A stretch of DNA of 8,541 nucleotides, from assembly GCA_003162555.1 (NCBI GenBank), contig PMNQ01000225.1, positions 4,664-13,204 of the forward strand. The letters are read 5' to 3'. Position numbers and translations under genes: made by a program. Source of the stretch: Gammaproteobacteria bacterium. Its GTDB lineage: Bacteria; Pseudomonadota; Gammaproteobacteria; Steroidobacterales; Steroidobacteraceae. The notes below the pieces were generated by a model that did not search any database, was not told the origin of the DNA, and saw only the letters and a list, made by a program, of their open reading frames with translations. Within the stretch, counting starts at the first letter, position 1, and each line of letters starts with the position of its first letter. Below, piece by piece: positions 6,594 through 8,541 of this stretch.

Positions 6594-6598
6594 AAGGA
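6594..6598 (+). promoter_or_regulatory. Strong ribosome-binding site of rpmB
   Basis: AAGGA lies 8 nt before the rpmB ATG and is the best Shine-Dalgarno sequence in the window, in line with a highly expressed ribosomal protein. Most other genes here have weak or no such sites. Confidence 0.85.
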
Positions 6599-6606
6599 TC
6601 AGTGTA

Positions 6607-6843
6607 ATGTCCCGCGTCTGCCAAATCACGGGTAAGCGCCCGGTTGTGGGCAACAACGTCTCGCACGCGAACAATCGCGTGAAGCGGCGCTTCCTGCCAA
6701 ACCTGCACCGGCAGCGTTTCTGGCTCGAGTCCGAGAAGCGCTGGGTGAGCCTGCGCATCTCCGGCAACGGCCTGCGCACCATCGACAAACACGGTATCGA
6801 AAAGATCGTTGCCGACCTGCGCGCCCGCGGCGAGCAGGTGTAG
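6607..6843 (+). CDS. rpmB: 50S ribosomal protein L28
   Basis: A 78-residue basic protein nearly identical in pattern to E. coli L28: [12 protein letters not shown] (1-12), [18 protein letters not shown] (26-34), [16 protein letters not shown] (37-52), and a C-terminal [15 protein letters not shown]. It belongs to the large ribosomal subunit. Only one cysteine is present (C5), so this is the zinc-free (C-minus) type like that of E. coli. Length equals the E. coli protein. It is the first gene of the rpmB-rpmG operon, with a strong promoter and ribosome-binding site. Confidence 0.98.
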   Translation: MSRVCQITGKRPVVGNNVSHANNRVKRRFLPNLHRQRFWLESEKRWVSLRISGNGLRTIDKHGIEKIVADLRARGEQV

Positions 6844-6845
6844 CC

Positions 6846-7001
6846 ATGCGTGAAAAAGTAAAGCTGCTTTCCTCGGCCGGCACCGGCCACTTCTACGTGG
6901 CGATGAAGAACAAGCGCCTGCACCCGGAGAAGATGGAAGTGCGCAAGTTCGACCCGGTGGTGCGCAAGCACGTCGGCTACAAGGAAACCAAGATCAAGTA
7001 A
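6846..7001 (+). CDS. rpmG: 50S ribosomal protein L33
   Basis: A 51-residue basic protein beginning [17 protein letters not shown] and ending [14 protein letters not shown], with MEVRKFDP in between. It aligns along its whole length with E. coli L33 (55 aa), lacking only the short MAKGI-type N-terminal extension. It has no cysteines and is therefore the zinc-independent form. The ATG is 2 nt after the rpmB stop, and an AGG at 6836-6838 inside the rpmB end serves as ribosome-binding site with 7-nt spacing, so translation is probably coupled. The reading frame ends at the TAA at 6999-7001, 37 bp before the terminator. Confidence 0.97.
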   Translation: MREKVKLLSSAGTGHFYVAMKNKRLHPEKMEVRKFDPVVRKHVGYKETKIK

Positions 7002-7038
7002 GCTTGATCCGCGCCCAGCGGCGCGCACGCCCGATAAG

Positions 7039-7066
7039 AAAAGCCCGCCACCTGGCGGGTTTTTTG
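7039..7066 (+). terminator. Intrinsic terminator of rpmB-rpmG
   Basis: CCCGCC (7044-7049), loop ACCT and GGCGGG (7054-7059) form a 6-bp GC stem followed at once by six T bases (7060-7065). The stem can be lengthened by AAAAG ahead of it pairing with the T-run, so a reverse-strand function is also conceivable, but the next plus-strand gene shows that it mainly ends the ribosomal-protein transcript. Confidence 0.95.
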
Positions 7067-7085
7067 TTTCTGCAATCCTGCCCAC

Positions 7086-7090
7086 GAGGT
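7086..7090 (+). promoter_or_regulatory. Ribosome-binding site supporting the mutM TTG start
   Basis: GAGGT at 7086-7090 lies 4 nt before the TTG at 7095-7097. Spacing is slightly short but it is the only Shine-Dalgarno-like site there, and it supports initiation at TTG rather than at an internal codon. Confidence 0.6.
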
Positions 7091-7094
7091 CGAG

Positions 7095-7910
7095 TTGCCC
7101 GAGCTGCCTGAAGTCGAGACCACGCGCCGCGGCATCGAGCCGCACCTTAGCGGCCGGCGCGTCACTGCCGTGCACGTGCACGACCGGCGTCTGCGCTGGC
7201 CGGTCACACCGGGTCTCGAGGCCGCGCTGCGCGGACAGCGGGTGCAGGCGGTACAGCGGCGCGCCAAGTACCTGCTGCTGCGCTTCAAGCCCGGCACCCT
7301 GATCATGCATCTGGGCATGTCGGGCAACTTGCGCGTGCTGCCCAGCGGCACCGCGCTCCTCAAGCACGACCACCTGGAACTGCAGCTGGATTCAAAGCTC
7401 GTGCTGCGCCTGAACGACCCGCGCCGCTTCGGCAGCTGCCTGTACACCACCGACGATCCCGCGTGCCATCCGCTGCTGCGCGATCTGGCGCCCGAGCCGC
7501 TCGAACCCGGGTTCGATGGCGCGTATCTGCATCGCGTCACGCGCCGGCGGCGCGTCGCGATCAAACCGCTGCTGCTGAACGGGCGGCTGATCACCGGCGT
7601 CGGCAACATCTACGCCAGCGAGGCGCTGTTCCGCGCCCGCATCCGCCCGCGCCGCGCCGCGCGCTCGCTGACGAGCGCCGAATGTGCGCGGCTCGCAGCA
7701 GCGATACGCCGCGTGCTGACGGCCGCGATACGCGTCGGCGGCACGACGCTGCGCGACTACGTCGGCGCCGATGGCGATCCGGGTTATTTCCGGCAGAAGC
7801 TCTACGTCTACGAACGCGCCGGGCTCCCCTGCCGCCGCTGCCGCACGCCCATCCGGCAGTTCACTCAAGGGCAGCGCTCGACGTATTTTTGCCCGCAATG
7901 CCAGCAATAG
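7095..7910 (+). CDS. mutM: Formamidopyrimidine-DNA glycosylase (Fpg)
   Basis: A 271-residue bifunctional DNA glycosylase/AP lyase that removes 8-oxoguanine and formamidopyrimidines. After the initiator is removed, the chain begins PELPEVETTRRGIEPHL, giving the catalytic N-terminal proline and following glutamate. K58 (RRAKYLL) is the conserved catalytic lysine. Other signatures are MHLGMSG, NDPRRFG, GVGNIYASEALF and GGTTLRDYVGADGDPGYF. The C-terminal zinc finger is complete (C246, C249, C266, C269) with R261 in its tip. The start is a TTG: it is certain despite the unusual codon, because the catalytic proline must be residue 2 and no ATG precedes it. It lies about 30 bp after the rpmG terminator with no obvious promoter, so it may depend on read-through or a weak hidden promoter. 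The 3' end overlaps the AlkA-like gene if that gene's first ATG is used. Confidence 0.96.
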   Translation: MPELPEVETTRRGIEPHLSGRRVTAVHVHDRRLRWPVTPGLEAALRGQRVQAVQRRAKYLLLRFKPGTLIMHLGMSGNLRVLPSGTALLKHDHLELQLDSKLVLRLNDPRRFGSCLYTTDDPACHPLLRDLAPEPLEPGFDGAYLHRVTRRRRVAIKPLLLNGRLITGVGNIYASEALFRARIRPRRAARSLTSAECARLAAAIRRVLTAAIRVGGTTLRDYVGADGDPGYFRQKLYVYERAGLPCRRCRTPIRQFTQGQRSTYFCPQCQQ

Positions 7911-8541
7911 ACCGCCGCACGATGCGCCGCCGCGAGCGCGCGCTGGCCGCGTGCGACCCCGTGATGGCGCGGCTGATCGCCGCGGCCGGCCCCTGCCAGA
8001 TCGAAGCGCGCCACGAGCGGCCGCCGTTCGAAACGCTCGCCAGTGCGATCGCGCACCAGCAATTGAACGGCGTGGTCGCCAAACGGATCCTCGCGCGTTT
8101 CACAGCGCTGTATACGCCCGCGGAATTTCCGGAGCCGGCGGCGGTGGTCGCGACTGACGATGCCGCGCTGCGCGCTGCCGGGTTTTCTTATTCAAAGATA
8201 CGCGCGTTGCGCGACCTGGCGGACAAAGTCATCTGCGGCGTGGTGCCCACCGTTGCCGAACTGCACACGCTCGACAACGACGCCATCGTGGAGCGCATCA
8301 CGCAGGTGCGCGGCATCGGCCGCTGGACGGTCGAGATGCTGCTGATGTTCCAGCTCGCCAGACCCGACGTGCTGCCCGTGGACGACTACGGCGTCTGCAA
8401 CGGATTTCGTCTCGCCTACGGCCTCAAGGGGCTCCCGCGGCCGCGCGCGCTGGCCGAGTTCGGCGCGGTGCACCTGGTGTGCAACAACGCCGGGGTCGCC
8501 GGCGGCGGGCGCGTGCGCGGCTTCACCCAGGACGACGCCCA
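7898..8541 (+). CDS. AlkA-type DNA-3-methyladenine glycosylase, C-terminus replaced by an SDR fragment; runs off the window
   Basis: The frame is open from ATG 7898 to the window end (214 codons). Residues 1 to about 185 are a short AlkA/COG0122-type HhH-GPD glycosylase that excises alkylated bases such as 3-methyladenine: FETLASAIAHQQLNGVVAKRIL (44-65), GFSYSKIRALRDLA (95-108), the helix-hairpin-helix RGIGRWTVEMLLMF (138-151) and LPVDDYGVCNGF (159-170), with D163 as the likely catalytic aspartate. It lacks the separate N-terminal domain of E. coli AlkA, as many ~210-residue homologues do. From about residue 185 the expected C-terminal WxPYRSxAxWYLWR helix is missing and the chain reads as a short-chain dehydrogenase. 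The start may instead be ATG 7922 (M9), 11 nt after the mutM stop; the first ATG overlaps mutM by 13 nt. Neither has a clear ribosome-binding site. Confidence 0.82.
   Translation, partial: MPAIDRRTMRRRERALAACDPVMARLIAAAGPCQIEARHERPPFETLASAIAHQQLNGVVAKRILARFTALYTPAEFPEPAAVVATDDAALRAAGFSYSKIRALRDLADKVICGVVPTVAELHTLDNDAIVERITQVRGIGRWTVEMLLMFQLARPDVLPVDDYGVCNGFRLAYGLKGLPRPRALAEFGAVHLVCNNAGVAGGGRVRGFTQDDA
8450..8541 (+). other. Short-chain dehydrogenase/reductase fragment joined in frame to the AlkA-like gene
   Basis: Residues 185-214 of the open frame read LAEFGAVHLVCNNAGVAGGG and on to GFTQDDA. The NNAG tetrad (N196-G199, 8483-8494), preceded by a short hydrophobic strand and a FG-turn and followed by a glycine-rich turn and T-x-D-D, is the hallmark of beta-strand 4 and helix 4 of classical SDR enzymes. 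The Rossmann dinucleotide motif (TGxxxGxG), which should lie about 80 residues earlier, is absent, so this is the interior of an SDR gene with no beginning. It continues beyond the window. It is either a chimera artefact or a deletion/recombination scar. Confidence 0.7.

Noticed and set aside
6558..7373. Minus-strand open frame of 271 codons across rpmB, rpmG, the terminator and mutM
   Set aside because: It lies opposite three certain genes and runs through an intrinsic terminator. It has no recognisable domain, and long antisense frames are expected in GC-rich DNA.
5783..7910. radC, mutM and the AlkA-like gene as a dedicated DNA-repair or defence island
   Set aside because: radC, rpmB, rpmG and mutM form a standard conserved gammaproteobacterial neighbourhood with ribosomal genes in between. 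Nothing indicates mobility or a defence role.

Overview
The window is dense, GC-rich, ordinary bacterial chromosome. Gene content and order point to a gammaproteobacterium. The run pyrE ... dut-coaBC | radC, rpmB-rpmG, mutM is the one found in E. coli and its relatives. The high GC, the DUF4124 protein and the short AmpG suggest a Xanthomonadales/Nevskiales/Steroidobacter-like lineage; that placement is inference from memory of the families, not a computed result. No rRNA, tRNA, CRISPR array, insertion sequence or phage gene is visible.

Layout: (1) 1-69, the last 22 codons of an unrecognised plus-strand gene. (2) 95-2508, a minus-strand operon read xth (exonuclease III) -> ampG-type muropeptide permease -> small Rieske [2Fe-2S] protein, with 6-nt spacing and then a 4-nt GTGA overlap. 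(3) 2532-3942, plus strand: pyrE, diverging from xth across only 23 bp, then a secreted DUF4124 coiled-coil protein. (4) 3939-5637, minus strand: coaBC -> dut, overlapping by 8 nt; dut meets the DUF4124 gene tail to tail with overlapping stop codons. (5) 5783-7001, plus strand: radC, then rpmB-rpmG behind a good extended -10 promoter and ended by a textbook intrinsic terminator at 7039-7066. (6) 7095-8541, plus strand: mutM (TTG start) and an AlkA-type 3-methyladenine DNA glycosylase that overlaps it.

How the genes work together: dut and pyrE serve pyrimidine nucleotide supply, and dut also keeps uracil out of DNA. MutM and the AlkA-like enzyme excise damaged bases, and exonuclease III processes the resulting abasic sites. 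CoaBC makes 4'-phosphopantetheine for coenzyme A, L28 and L33 are 50S subunit proteins, and AmpG recycles cell-wall fragments.

The real anomaly is at the right edge. The AlkA-like reading frame loses its family C-terminus near 8450-8464 and continues in frame as the middle of a short-chain dehydrogenase (NNAG motif at 8483-8494). The join lies in a short stretch plausible in both families. This looks like a chimera, more probably an assembly or cloning artefact at a contig end than a natural fusion. Smaller points of interest are the 23-bp xth/pyrE divergent promoter region, a gapped inverted repeat between coaBC and radC, a 12-bp palindrome in the rpmB leader, and the absence of slmA from its usual place. 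I did not find a convincing undescribed system.
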